A DNA stretch of 64,000 nucleotides from MFD01213-c1 sp963704405 (GCA_963704405.1 OY969903.1:3286001-3350000), one strand, 5' to 3'; counted from the first letter of the stretch, positions 8,675 to 18,806 are shown. The notes: generated from the sequence alone by a model not told the origin. Made by a program: numbers and translations.

Positions 8675-9736
8675 ATGGAAGTCCGCTCCGTTGGTGTCGT
8701 CGCGATTGGCCGCAATGAAGGCGAGCGCCTCCGCGCCTGCCTCGTCGCTGCCCGCCGCAACTGCGCAGACGTCGTCTACGTCGACTCCGGTTCCACCGAC
8801 AATTCCCCCGCCGTCGCCCAATCCCTCGGCGTACACATCCTCAACCTCGACCTCTCCACCCCCTTCACCGCCGCCCGCGCCCGCAACGAAGGCTTCAACA
8901 AACTCCTCCAACTCAATCCCAACCTCCAATATGTCCAGTTCGTCGACGGCGACTGCGAAATCGCCGAACACTGGATCACCCAGGCCCAGCACGAACTCCA
9001 ATCCAACCCCCGCGCCGCCATCGCCTGCGGCCGTCGCCGCGAACGATACCCCAACGCCTCCATCTACAACCGCCTCTGCGACATCGAATGGAACACCCCC
9101 ATCGGCCCCGCCAAATCCTGCGGCGGTGATGCCCTCATCCGCACCGCCGCCTTCCAACAAGTCGGTGGTTACAACCCCGCCGTCATCGCCGGTGAAGAAC
9201 CCGAAATGTGCGTCCGTCTTCGCGCCGCCGGCTGGACCATCCACCGCATCGACGCCGAGATGACCCTCCACGACGCCGCCATGACCCGCCTCTCACAATG
9301 GTGGATGCGCAACGTCCGCGCCGGTCACGCCTATGCCCAGGGCAACGCCATGCATGGCAACCCCCCGGAACTTTTCCGCCGGCGCGAAGTCCGCAGTATC
9401 CGATTCTGGGCAACCGTCCCTCCCATCGCTACCCTCGCACTAATCCTCCTGATCGCCATAATCGCTCCGCGGCTGGCTTGGATCGGTCTGGCGCCCCTGC
9501 TGCTCTATCCGGTCCTGATCGCAAAGATTGCCGCACGGCGGATTAAGAACGGTTCTTCCTCCGCCGATTCCCTGCTGTATGCCATCGCCGTCGTCGCCGG
9601 AAAATTCCCGCAGCACCTGGGCATGCAAAAATTCCGCGCTGCCCAAAAACGCGGTTTAAGCAATACCATTATTGAATACAAACAATCTTCGACTTCACCA
9701 ATACCGACCGCCCAACGCTCGCATGACGCAACTTGA
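8675..9736 (+). CDS. Family 2 glycosyltransferase with C-terminal membrane segments
   Basis: 353 residues from ATG 8675; an ATG at 8597 would add 26 residues without family similarity. The GT-A fold is clear: VGVVAIGRNEGERL, VVYVDSGSTDNS, the DxD-type VQFVDGDCE and the base motif GEEPEMCVRLRAAGW. Two hydrophobic segments near residues 250-290 (TLALILLIAIIAPRLAWIG and following) suggest membrane attachment at the cytoplasmic face. It probably adds a sugar to a lipid-linked EPS precursor. The stop overlaps the start of the next glycosyltransferase by 14 bases, so the two are translationally coupled. Confidence 0.88.
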   Translation: MEVRSVGVVAIGRNEGERLRACLVAARRNCADVVYVDSGSTDNSPAVAQSLGVHILNLDLSTPFTAARARNEGFNKLLQLNPNLQYVQFVDGDCEIAEHWITQAQHELQSNPRAAIACGRRRERYPNASIYNRLCDIEWNTPIGPAKSCGGDALIRTAAFQQVGGYNPAVIAGEEPEMCVRLRAAGWTIHRIDAEMTLHDAAMTRLSQWWMRNVRAGHAYAQGNAMHGNPPELFRRREVRSIRFWATVPPIATLALILLIAIIAPRLAWIGLAPLLLYPVLIAKIAARRIKNGSSSADSLLYAIAVVAGKFPQHLGMQKFRAAQKRGLSNTIIEYKQSSTSPIPTAQRSHDAT

Positions 9737-12164
9737 ATCCACAGCCTCCTCCGCCTTGGCAACTGGCCCTGCAACCGCGGCCCCATTACTTCCCCCCGCG
9801 CCATCGCCCGCAATCCAAACACCCTCCGCCCCCGCATGCATCTCGGCTCCGCGCCCCTCCATCCACATCGCCCTCGAAAACCTGCTCAGCCTCCCCGTCC
9901 CCATCACCTATATCTCCGCCGTCTTCCCCGCCCGCAGCGAAACCTTCGTCTACCGTGAAGTCCGTGAACTCCGCAACCGCGGCTGGAACATCACCACCGT
10001 CAGCCTGAATGATTCCCCCGATGACCACGCCGCCGGCCTCCAGGACCTCACCCACCATCGCACCACCGTCTACGGCCAGGGCCTCCCCAGAACGCTCCTC
10101 AACCTAGCCAAAGAACTGATCAACCACCCCCTCTGCTCCGCCCGCACCTTAAAAACCGCCATCTCCGATGCCCTTTCCCCCGGCGAACCCATTCCCTTCA
10201 AAACGCGACTCAAACTCCTCGCCCAATCCCTGGCCTCCATCGGCCTCGCCGGCCGGCTCCGCGCCGCCGGCCCGCGCCACATTCACTGTCACTTTGCCCA
10301 CGCCCCTACCACCGTCGGCATGTATACTGCCATCCATCTCTGCGTCCCCTTCAGTTTCACCGGCCACGCCAACGATCTTTTCCAGCGCCGAATACTTCTG
10401 AAGCGCAAGCTCCAACGCGCCGCCTTCGTAGCCTGCATCAGCCGCTGGCATCGTGAATTTTATCGCCACATCGCCCCCGCCGACGACTCCACCTACGCCC
10501 TCATCCGCTGCGGCGTAGACATCCGCACGTGGAACCCCACTCCCTCCGCTTCCCGCCTCACCACCGGGCTCCTCAACATCCTCACCGTCTGTCGGCTCGT
10601 AGAAAAAAAAGGCGTCGACGCCCTCATCCGCGCCATGGCCCGATTCAGCCAGACCAACCAGCGCTTCTGGCGCCTCACCGTCGCCGGTGACGGCCCCGAG
10701 CGCCAGAACCTCCAGCGCCTCGCCGCCGAACTGGGCCTCACCGATCGCATTCAATTTCTCGGCTCCGTCGAAAATGAACAGGTCCAAACCCTCCTCGCTT
10801 CCGCCGACATTTTCGTTCTCGCCTGCCGCCAGGACACCGCCGGCGATCGCGACGGCATTCCCGTCGTCCTCATGGAAGCCATGGCCGGTGGCGTGCCCGT
10901 CATCGCCGGCGATCTCCCCGCCATCCGCGAACTCATCGAACCCGGCATCACCGGCCTTCTCGTAAGCGCCACCGACATCCCCGCGCTCACCGACGCCATC
11001 ACCAGCATCGCTGCCAACCCCAACCTCCGCCAAACGCTCGCTCAAAACGCCCGCACAAAAGTCGAAAAAGAATTTGATCTCGATTCCAATATCTCCCGCT
11101 TGGAACACCACCTGGAAACCACGCTCCGCCACACGCCCATCTGCGGCGACCAACTAACTCCCCATCTCGACCAACCCATGCTCGAATCACCAGACGGCGT
11201 CACCGCCCGCCCCCGGACATCCGCCCGCCGCTACGCGCTCATCACCCCCTGCCGCGATGAAGCCAGATACGCCCGCCGAACCCTCGACAGCGTAACCAGC
11301 CAATCCGTCCCCCCCGCCATCTGGGTCATCGTCGACGACGGTTCAAAAGACCAGACCCCCCAAATCCTCGCCGAATACGCCGCCCGCTTCCCCTACATCA
11401 AAATCGTCACCCGCGCCGACCGTGGTGACCGCAAACTCGGTGGCGGTGTCATCGACGCCTTCTACGCTGGTTACGAAACCCTGAACCCCGCCGACTACGA
11501 CTACGTCTGCAAGCTCGATCTCGATCTCGATCTCCCCCGCAACTATTTCGAATCGATCATGCAGCGCATGGAACAAAATCCCCGCATCGGCACCGCCAGC
11601 GGTAAACCCTACTTCACCCGCGACGGCCGGCAAATCAGCGAAATGTGCGGCGACGAAAATTCCGTCGGTATGGTCAAATTTTACCGCACCCAGTGCTTCC
11701 ACCAGATCGGTGGTTTCGTCCGCGAACTGATGTGGGACGGCATCGATTGCCACCGCTGCCGCATGGCCGGCTGGATCGCCGTCAGTTGGGATGATCCTGC
11801 CCTCAATTTCGAACACCTCCGCCCGATGGGCACCAGCCACAAAAATTGGTGGACCGGCCGAGTCCGCCACGGCGTCGGTCAATACTTCATGGGCACCAGC
11901 CCAGGCTACATGCTCACCAGCGCAATCTTCCGCATGACCCGCCCCCCCATCCTCGCAGGCGGTATTGCAATGTTATGGGGCTATGTCCGCAGCGCCTGCC
12001 AGCGCAAACCAAGATACGGCGACCCCGACTTCCGCCGATTCCTCCGTCGATATCAATGGGATTGCCTCATCAATGGAAAAACGCGCACGACCGAACGCCT
12101 AAACAGGCAGCAATCTAATATCTGGAATCCCACGGCTCAAAAAAACGCCTCCTCGCCCTCCTGA
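9723..12164 (+). CDS. Fused GT4-GT2 glycosyltransferase
   Basis: 813 residues from ATG 9723, which overlaps the end of the previous gene; a start at 9672 is also in frame. After a Pro/Ala-rich leader of about 55 residues comes a GT4 (GT-B) domain to about residue 470: FPARSETFVYREV, HCHFAHAP, FSFTGHANDLF and GDRDGIPVVLMEAMAGG, where Asp replaces the first Glu of the E-x7-E motif. A second, GT2, domain starts near residue 500: ALITPCRDEARYARRTL, WVIVDDGSKDQTP, KLDLDLDLP and GGFVRELMWDGIDCHRC. Two unrelated catalytic folds in one chain suggest consecutive sugar additions to one acceptor. Fusion of these two families is uncommon. No membrane anchor is obvious. Confidence 0.87.
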   Translation: MTQLESTASSALATGPATAAPLLPPAPSPAIQTPSAPACISAPRPSIHIALENLLSLPVPITYISAVFPARSETFVYREVRELRNRGWNITTVSLNDSPDDHAAGLQDLTHHRTTVYGQGLPRTLLNLAKELINHPLCSARTLKTAISDALSPGEPIPFKTRLKLLAQSLASIGLAGRLRAAGPRHIHCHFAHAPTTVGMYTAIHLCVPFSFTGHANDLFQRRILLKRKLQRAAFVACISRWHREFYRHIAPADDSTYALIRCGVDIRTWNPTPSASRLTTGLLNILTVCRLVEKKGVDALIRAMARFSQTNQRFWRLTVAGDGPERQNLQRLAAELGLTDRIQFLGSVENEQVQTLLASADIFVLACRQDTAGDRDGIPVVLMEAMAGGVPVIAGDLPAIRELIEPGITGLLVSATDIPALTDAITSIAANPNLRQTLAQNARTKVEKEFDLDSNISRLEHHLETTLRHTPICGDQLTPHLDQPMLESPDGVTARPRTSARRYALITPCRDEARYARRTLDSVTSQSVPPAIWVIVDDGSKDQTPQILAEYAARFPYIKIVTRADRGDRKLGGGVIDAFYAGYETLNPADYDYVCKLDLDLDLPRNYFESIMQRMEQNPRIGTASGKPYFTRDGRQISEMCGDENSVGMVKFYRTQCFHQIGGFVRELMWDGIDCHRCRMAGWIAVSWDDPALNFEHLRPMGTSHKNWWTGRVRHGVGQYFMGTSPGYMLTSAIFRMTRPPILAGGIAMLWGYVRSACQRKPRYGDPDFRRFLRRYQWDCLINGKTRTTERLNRQQSNIWNPTAQKNASSPS

Positions 12165-12604
12165 AACACCCTATTTTAACAACGCCAACAGTCACATCCA
12201 CTTAACTCATAACCAGTTAAAGTGTTGCGACAAATTGCCACTGCCCGCCGCCTTCAGCAATTCCCCATAAACCTCCCAGCCTACAAAATAAGCTAAGGTT
12301 ATCCTCCCTTCGCATATTCCCCCTTGTGCTGGTTCCCGGTACTATGATATCCCTGCCAACGACAGTGGGTTTGGTTTGAGTTCAAAACGGATGCACCAAC
12401 GAACTTCGATCTATTTCGAATGCTGTGTGTAAGTGACCGTCGAGACCCAGAAAAAAGTTGTGGATTGGTACTGTTTTCCAGTCCGCTCGCAGGGTCGATC
12501 AGGCCGATATTTGAAACAGAAGTCTGCACGGCCCTGTCGTTTTGTTATCGGGCCGCGCTCAAGGAACGCTCTGGTTTGGTCAGAGCTTTGGGAAGTTTGA
12601 GGTT
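12165..12604. other. Intergenic gap inside the EPS locus
   Basis: About 440 bases without a supported gene. It is less C-rich than the flanking genes and contains AT-rich patches (around 12170-12230 and 12280-12300). It probably carries a promoter for the operon starting at 12605. I saw no clear sigma-54 element and no riboswitch. Confidence 0.35.
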
Positions 12605-14719
12605 ATGTACCTTCGCCACGGAGACATCTCCTGGGATCACACCGACAGCGCGGCTTACACCGCCGTTGAGGCCGATCCTTCGTCCAGCCCTCTTCCCCGG
12701 GAAGGCCATCGCCGCATCGATCCCCCCGTCCGAAGCCCTCGCAGGCTTCCGATTATTGATCTGCACGGTGTAAAGCTTCACGCCGTCACCGAAAAAGAGT
12801 GCATCCAGCACATCCTCGATGAACTGACCAGCAACCGCGGCGGAGTCGTCGTCACCCCCAACCTCGACCATCTTCGACGCTGCGTCCGAGACCTCAACTT
12901 CGGCGCGCTCGTCGCCGAGGCAGACCTCATCGTTCCCGACGGAATGCCGCTCGTCTGGGCCAGCCGCATCCAGGGAACTCCGCTTCCCGAACGCGTCGCC
13001 GGCTCCAACCTGATCTCCTCCCTCAGCGCCGCCGCCGCCGAAAGTGGCCGATCCATCTTCCTCCTCGGTGGCGCCGAAGGCACCGCTGAAGGCGCCGCAA
13101 AGCTGCTCATCGAGCGCCACCCGAATCTGAAAATCGCCGGCACCTTCTGCCCGCGCCTCGGGTTCGACAAAAACCCCAAGCAGATGGCCGAGATCGCGCA
13201 GAAGCTCACCGAAACCAAACCCGACATCGTCTTCGTCGCCCTCGGTTCCCCCAAGCAGGAACACGTCATCGCCAAGCTGCGCCCCTCCCTCGCCGGGGCC
13301 TGGTGGCTCGGTGTCGGTGTCAGCTTCAGTTTCCTCACCGGCCACGTCAAACGCGCCCCGCTCTGGATGCAGCGCCTGGGCATTGAGTGGCTTCATCGAC
13401 TCTTCCAGGAACCGCGCCGCCTCTTCAAGCGATATGTCGTCGTTGGCATCCCCTTCGCCAGCAGCCTGTTCAGCCGCGCAACCGTCCGAGGATTTTTCTA
13501 CCGCCTCGGTCACAAGCCCGCTCTGGCCGCCGCAGCAGCAGCCTCCCCTCAGTCCCACACCGAAATAACTGCCGGCGGTTTCCTCCGCGCCGCCGCCGCG
13601 ACCAATCACGTGGACATCACCGCAACCATCAACGATCGCCTCGCCCAGCGCGCCACCCGCCACGCCAGATCGATGCAGGCAGAATCAACTTCCCTCTCGC
13701 GGCTCAAGGCCCTCATCCTGCTCGGAGGCCACGTCCGGCCGACCCCCCTCAGCACCTCCATCGGCCGCTCGCTTCTCGATCTGCCCCTGGACGAAAACGG
13801 CTCGGTCCTCAATCACTGGCTCGCCCACGCCGGCGAACTCGCCAAAGTCGCCGGTCTCGAAAAACTCCCCGTCCGTGTCATGGTCGACCGCAGTTCTCCC
13901 GAGCCCATCAGCGCCAATGTGAAATACTTCGGGACTTTCCGCGTCGAGCGCGACCTCTCCGAATACCGCGGCACCGGCGGTGTGCTTTTCGATCTTGCCC
14001 GCCAATATGGCGACGACGACCTGATCCTTGTCGCCAACGCCGCCCAGATCCTCCTCGACCCGCTCGTGGCGCTCGCCTCCAGCCTCGATCAAAAACGCGG
14101 GGACGTCACCGTCATCTCCCACCGCGACGGCACCCCCAGCGGTATGATGCTCGTCACCTGCAAAACCCTGCGGCTTATTCCCGCAACCGGCTTCGTCGAC
14201 ATGAAAGAGCAGGCGATGCCCCTCATCGCCCAGAACTTCGCCGTCGAAGTCGTCCACCGCCGCCGCCCTACCGGACTCCCCATCCGATCCGTCACCGACT
14301 ACATCACCGCGATGCGCTACTACCACATGCGCCGCGCCGGCAAAACCACGCTCGCCGACCCCCTGGCCGAAGACTGGCAGCCCACTTTCAGCATCATCGA
14401 AGAAGGCGCGCTCGTCGACCCCTCCGCCCGCATTCATGACTCCGTCGTCCTTCGAGGCGGTGTCGTCGAAGCCGGCGCAGTCCTGGTCCGCTCCGTCGTC
14501 TGCCCCAGCGGTCTGGTTAAACGCGATCGCGCCGTCGTCGACGATTTCATCAAGCCGGTCAACGGCTCCAAAGTCGGCGGCGGCCCCTCGCTCAGCACCG
14601 CCTCCCTTAATTCAACCTCCACCCGCACCGACTCAACCAACCCGCGCGGCAGCAATAATCCGTCTGGTCACGCCGGCATGGCCGACGATGCCGGCGGTGA
14701 CAAAGGCAAGGCCGCATGA
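12605..14719 (+). CDS. WecG/TagA/CpsF glycosyltransferase fused to a nucleotidyltransferase-like domain
   Basis: 704 residues from ATG 12605 (frame open from 12542). The first half is a WecG/TagA (GT26) domain that transfers a sugar from UDP to polyprenyl-linked acceptors: VVVTPNLDHL, LIVPDGMPLVWASR, LPERVAGSNLIS, FLLGGAEGTAEGAA and PDIVFVALGSPKQE. From about residue 363 a second domain begins LKALILLGGHVRPTPLS, with GRSLLDLPLDENG and a C-terminal part with hexapeptide-like EEGALVDPSARIHDSVV; this resembles NDP-sugar pyrophosphorylases, though the GXGTR signature of the P-loop is degraded. The C-terminal tail is low-complexity Ser/Thr/Asn. The fusion may couple sugar activation or sensing to transfer. 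The stop shares ATGA with the exosortase start. Confidence 0.85.
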   Translation: MYLRHGDISWDHTDSAAYTAVEADPSSSPLPREGHRRIDPPVRSPRRLPIIDLHGVKLHAVTEKECIQHILDELTSNRGGVVVTPNLDHLRRCVRDLNFGALVAEADLIVPDGMPLVWASRIQGTPLPERVAGSNLISSLSAAAAESGRSIFLLGGAEGTAEGAAKLLIERHPNLKIAGTFCPRLGFDKNPKQMAEIAQKLTETKPDIVFVALGSPKQEHVIAKLRPSLAGAWWLGVGVSFSFLTGHVKRAPLWMQRLGIEWLHRLFQEPRRLFKRYVVVGIPFASSLFSRATVRGFFYRLGHKPALAAAAAASPQSHTEITAGGFLRAAAATNHVDITATINDRLAQRATRHARSMQAESTSLSRLKALILLGGHVRPTPLSTSIGRSLLDLPLDENGSVLNHWLAHAGELAKVAGLEKLPVRVMVDRSSPEPISANVKYFGTFRVERDLSEYRGTGGVLFDLARQYGDDDLILVANAAQILLDPLVALASSLDQKRGDVTVISHRDGTPSGMMLVTCKTLRLIPATGFVDMKEQAMPLIAQNFAVEVVHRRRPTGLPIRSVTDYITAMRYYHMRRAGKTTLADPLAEDWQPTFSIIEEGALVDPSARIHDSVVLRGGVVEAGAVLVRSVVCPSGLVKRDRAVVDDFIKPVNGSKVGGGPSLSTASLNSTSTRTDSTNPRGSNNPSGHAGMADDAGGDKGKAA

Positions 14720-15591
14720 CCTCCAGTCTCTTCCGCTCTGATCGCTGGACGATCGCCCATGTCCTGGCCGCAACAGTCATGGCGCTGATCGGTGTCGCCG
14801 TCACATGGCCCGCCTGGGCTGAGATCTACCACATCGCCCACGCTGACGAAGAAGCAAGCCATGTCTTCCTCGTCCCCGTCGTCGCAATCTGGATGCTCTG
14901 GGCCCGCCGCGTGCGATTCCGTTACTGCCGCCCCACCGGAACCATTCTCGGCCCCTTGATCGTCGCCTTCGGCTGGCTCATCAGCTCCTTCGGTTTCTAC
15001 CACGGGGTCCAATCCTTCTGGCAAGGCGGCGCCGTCATCGTCGTCCTCGGTTGCGTCGTCTCCGTCCTGGGCAAGCACGCCATCCTCCGCTTCCTTCCCG
15101 TCATCGCTGTCCTCGCTTTCCTCGTCCCCGTCCCCGGTGAAATCCGCCTCAAAGTCGCCCTTCCTCTCCAGAACTGGACCGCCCGCATCGAACAGCACAT
15201 GTTTGAAGTCCTCGGCACCGAAGTCGTCCGCTCAGGCAACCAGCTCACCATCAACGGCGTCCCCGTCCATATCATCGAAGCGTGCAACGGCCTCCGCATG
15301 GTGTTCGCGCTCATTCTCGTCAGCTACGCCTTCAGCTTCGGCCTCCCCCTGCGCAACGCCGTGCGCATGGTAATCCTGCTCGTCAGTCCCATAGCTGCAA
15401 TCTTCTGCAATCTGGTGCGCATTCTTCCCACCGTCTGGCTCTACGGAAATGCGCCAAGAAATATAGCCACTGCGTTTCACGACTACAGTGGATGGCTGAT
15501 GTTGCCGATCGCGCTCTTAATGCTTCTGGGCGTCATCCGCCTGTTGCGCTGGGCCATGATCCCCGTAATGCGATACACCCTGGCCAGTTGA
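14716..15591 (+). CDS. Exosortase
   Basis: 291 residues, a polytopic inner-membrane cysteine transpeptidase of the exosortase/archaeosortase superfamily that processes C-terminal sorting signals such as PEP-CTERM. The catalytic triad is visible: Cys190 in IIEACNGLRM, Arg235 in NLVRILPTVWLYG and His255 in AFHDYSGWLM. About eight hydrophobic segments are present, and the region after residue 40 has the usual SHVFLVPVVAIWMLW. Its start overlaps the preceding stop by four bases, and an EpsI-like gene follows 97 bases later. No PEP-CTERM-like substrate is encoded in this window, so its targets lie elsewhere. I cannot assign an exosortase subtype. Confidence 0.93.
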   Translation: MTSSLFRSDRWTIAHVLAATVMALIGVAVTWPAWAEIYHIAHADEEASHVFLVPVVAIWMLWARRVRFRYCRPTGTILGPLIVAFGWLISSFGFYHGVQSFWQGGAVIVVLGCVVSVLGKHAILRFLPVIAVLAFLVPVPGEIRLKVALPLQNWTARIEQHMFEVLGTEVVRSGNQLTINGVPVHIIEACNGLRMVFALILVSYAFSFGLPLRNAVRMVILLVSPIAAIFCNLVRILPTVWLYGNAPRNIATAFHDYSGWLMLPIALLMLLGVIRLLRWAMIPVMRYTLAS

Positions 15592-15688
15592 ATGCGTCCG
15601 TCGCCTCTTATCGGACCCAACAGACAATTGACGACGGACAACGGACAAAAACAGACAAATGCAAACCCACAGTTCGAACCGAAAATAA

Positions 15689-16384
15689 ATGAAGACCGTC
15701 CGGATAATCTTCGCCGCACCCGCCACTTGTGTGGCACTGCTGATCGGCATGATCGGTGAAAGCGCCACCCGCATCACACCGAGCGACGCCGAGCCGTATC
15801 ACATGCGCGCCAAGGCTGCCGTTGAATCCATCCCGACGCGAATCGGCACCTGGTCCGCAGTCCCGGAAAAAGTGCCCCCGGAAGCGATTAAGCTGCTTCG
15901 TCCCAATGTGATCTGCTCCTGGAGATACAGCGACAACGACACCACCAGCCCCCGCTGGTACGAGCGAACCGCAGGCCTCCTGGTCGATCAATGCCGCGAT
16001 GCCCGCGACATGAACGGCCACTGGCCGCCCAACTGTTATGTGAACAGCGGCGAAGACCTGATCTACACCGAATCGCGCGACTGGAAAGTCGGCGGCCTGA
16101 TCATCACCGGAATGGAATACCATTTCCTCAAAACCAGCGCCACCGAATCCACCCGCACGGCGGTCTATAATTTCCTCATCGTCCCCGGTCGCGGAATCCT
16201 CCGCGACATGGCCGGTGTTCGTAAAGCCGCCGAAGATTATCAGCGCCGCTTTTTCGGCGCTGCTCAGTTTCAATTGTTAATGAACGCCGACCTGTCCCAG
16301 CAGGAACGCGATGAAATTTTTACGACCTTGATGGAACCATGCGTGCCCGTGATAAAGACGTTGATGTCCGGAGGAATTCAATGA
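15689..16384 (+). CDS. Exosortase-associated EpsI-like protein (DUF3485)
   Basis: 231 residues with an N-terminal membrane segment (IIFAAPATCVALLIGMIG). The periplasmic part has IPTRIGTWSAVPEKV near the start and a Cys-containing NGHWPPNCYVNSGEDL, comparable with the HxPxxCYPxxGW region of EpsI/DUF3485 proteins encoded beside or fused to exosortases. Family members are thought to act with exosortase in EPS export or surface attachment; the biochemical role is unknown. Its stop overlaps the ATG of the next gene (ATGA at 16381-16384), in line with one operon. Confidence 0.82.
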   Translation: MKTVRIIFAAPATCVALLIGMIGESATRITPSDAEPYHMRAKAAVESIPTRIGTWSAVPEKVPPEAIKLLRPNVICSWRYSDNDTTSPRWYERTAGLLVDQCRDARDMNGHWPPNCYVNSGEDLIYTESRDWKVGGLIITGMEYHFLKTSATESTRTAVYNFLIVPGRGILRDMAGVRKAAEDYQRRFFGAAQFQLLMNADLSQQERDEIFTTLMEPCVPVIKTLMSGGIQ

Positions 16385-18589
16385 GCCAGGAAATTCAGCT
16401 TTCTACCCCCATTCCCACCCACGCCGACTACTGGACCCAGGGCCAGTCCGCCGTCGGTGGTTCCAGCGGCCCGGGCGCACGCGCCAATCCCCCTTCAGGA
16501 AGGCCCACCGCCTGCTACGCGGCGCTACCCCCTGGTGCTGGTCCTCGCGGCGGCCGGAGCGATCGTCGGAATGATCGCCGGTTACTCCGTCACCACGCCC
16601 AAATTCCAAAGCGAAGGCGGCATCAACATCAGCCCCCTCGTCATCCGGCCCACCGTCGATGACGCGGCCATGCCGATGTACAACCTCTTCATTGCCACCC
16701 AGACCTCCATCATCCAGGGCACCGACGTCGCCGAAGAAGCCCTCCGTAACCCCACCTTCAAAGACGCCTGGGACAAAGCCTATGGCGAGCCGATGATGAG
16801 CCCCCCCGATTTCGTCGCCGCCCTTGACGCCGAACGCGCCAAGGCCGCCGCCACTCTGATCAAAGTCAGTTTCACCGACAGGAATAAAGCCGTCGCCGAA
16901 GCCGGCGCTAAATCCGCCATCGCCGCCTACATGAAGCTCTACGGCAACGCCGACAACACCGATCGCGCCCGCAAGCTCAAGTTCCTCATCGATAAGCAGT
17001 CCCAGCTCGCCTACTCGCTCAAGCTCCAGCGCGACACGCTCCAGAAGCTCGCCGAGCGCTTCGGCACCACCGACCTCACTGTCCGCAATCAGACCGTCCA
17101 GGAAGAACTCGCCCGCCTCGATTCCGAGCTCTCCAAGGCGCAGATCGATTTCCAGACCGCCACCGCCACCCAGCAGAACAAACCCGTCGGCGACAAGACC
17201 AACAAGGAATTTGCCTATCAGCAGATCGCCGCCAACGACGTCATCATGCGAAATCTGCTGCAGGCCCGCGAGCAGGCCGGCCTCGATCTCGAAGCCATCA
17301 AAAAGACCTACGGCGACAAGCATCCCCAGGTCGCCCGCTACAGCATGAATCTCGACCATACCAACCGCAAGGTCGACGACTACGCCCGCGATTACCTCCA
17401 GCGCAACCTCGGCAAAATCCCCTACGGCCTCGAAGATGGGACCGCCAGCAATCTCAGCCTGCTCAAGGCCAAGATGGACGTGCTAAAAAAGCAGCGCGAA
17501 GACCAGCTCGCAACCACCATCGACATCGGCACCCAGCGCCAGCGCATTGACGAAGTGAACCGCGAGATCGCCCGCCTCGAAACCGAAAGCAGCGCGGTCA
17601 CTCACTCCATCGAAACCCTTCAGGCCGAGCAGGAGCTTGCCCAGAACATCAAGGTCCTCGGTTCCGGCAGCGAAGCCGTCCTCACCGGTGACAAGCGCAA
17701 GCTCGCCGCCGGCGTCGGTTTCGTCTTCGGTGGACTTCTCCCCATCGGTCTCATGCTCATGTACGGCATGATCGACCTTCGCTTCCGCTACAGCGACGAT
17801 ACATCCGATTCCGATCTGGCCGGCGTCTCGCTGCTCGGCATCCTCCCGAACCTGCCCGACCGCCTGAGCGATCCGCAGCAGGCCGGCATCGCCGCGCATT
17901 GCGTGCATCAGATCCGCACCATGCTCCAGATCAATCGCACAAATGATGAGCCGCAGGTCATCGCCGTCACCAGCGCCGCCCCCGGCGACGGCAAAACCAG
18001 CCTCACCCTGGCCCTGGGCCTCAGCTACGCCGCGTGCGGCGCTCGCACCCTCCTGATCGACTGCGACCTCGTCGCCGCCGGTCTCTCGCATCGGCTCAAC
18101 GTGAATTCCCCCGACGGCGTCCTCGAAGCCGTCGCCAACCGCGCCCTGCTCGAATACGTCCGCACCACCGATATCGCCGACGTCGCTATTCTTCCGGTTG
18201 GCACCACCCACGCTCACCACGCCAGCACCCTCTCCCCCGTGGCGTTGCGTCGGCTGCTCAACGAATCCAAAAAACACTTCGACGTCATCCTCGTCGACAC
18301 CGGCCCGATCCTCGGCAGCATCGAAGCCAGCCTCGTCTGCGCCGCCGCCGACCGCACGATCCTCACCGTCGCCCGAGGCCAGCAGCGCCCCCTCGTCGAG
18401 CGTTCCATCGGTCACCTTCAGGCCATCGGTTCGCGCCTCGCCGGCGTCGTCTTCAACCGTGCCCAGGCCCGCGACTTCGAGCGCAGCCTCAGCGGCCTCG
18501 CCCTCCGCAGCCGCCCCGCCAACGGCAACGCCGCCACCCCAGGCGCCGCCGCCAAGGCCGTCGCCGGCTCCTTCAAAAGAGCTGGATAA
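16381..18589 (+). CDS. Wzz-type chain-length regulator fused to BY-kinase-like ATPase (N-terminal frameshift)
   Basis: The main frame from 16457 codes 710 residues: a membrane segment (YPLVLVLAAAGAIVGMIAGYS), long coiled coils, a second membrane segment (GVGFVFGGLLPIGLMLMYG), then a bacterial tyrosine-kinase ATPase domain with Walker A APGDGKTS (about residue 508), LLIDCDL, and Walker B VILVDTGP (about 610). It controls polymer length and export. An ATG at 16381, overlapping the EpsI stop, opens another frame (MSQEIQLSTPIPTHADYW) typical of Wzz N-termini; one extra base near 16480-16500 would join the two. The C-terminal Tyr cluster that BY-kinases phosphorylate is absent: the tail is Ala/Gly-rich without Tyr. 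It may therefore be an ATPase without autokinase cycling. Confidence 0.85.
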
Positions 18590-18642
18590 CAAAGTCTTGC
18601 TGTGTACAGGTGTTACAAAATTACCATGGAAAGTGCCAAAAA

Positions 18643-18673
18643 GTGTTCACTTTCGTCCAAATGTGTTCACTTT
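18643..18673. promoter_or_regulatory. Direct repeat of GTGTTCACTTT spaced 20 bases apart
   Basis: GTGTTCACTTT occurs at 18643-18653 and 18663-18673, a spacing of exactly two helical turns. The first copy extends to the near-palindrome AAAGTGTTCACTTT. The pair lies in the 217-base gap before the sugar transferase. It looks like a tandem binding site for a dimeric regulator that could control the second half of the EPS locus. The regulator is not known. Confidence 0.45.
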
Positions 18674-18806
18674 TGCCCCTTGATGTGCAAATTCAACCCC
18701 TAACCGCTTATGAAATGTCCTTCCTCCCATTTCTTAAAACCCTCTCAACGTCTACGCCCGGGCGCCCGGCCACGTTAAACTTTCGGCCAACCCCACGGAA
18801 GGGAAC

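Noticed and set aside
8606..9271. Long antisense open frame under the GT2 gene (others at 10149-11153, 12545-13663, 16403-17359, 17483-18592)
   Set aside because: Gly/Asp/Val-rich, no family motif, and fully explained by the C-rich codon use of the real plus-strand genes.
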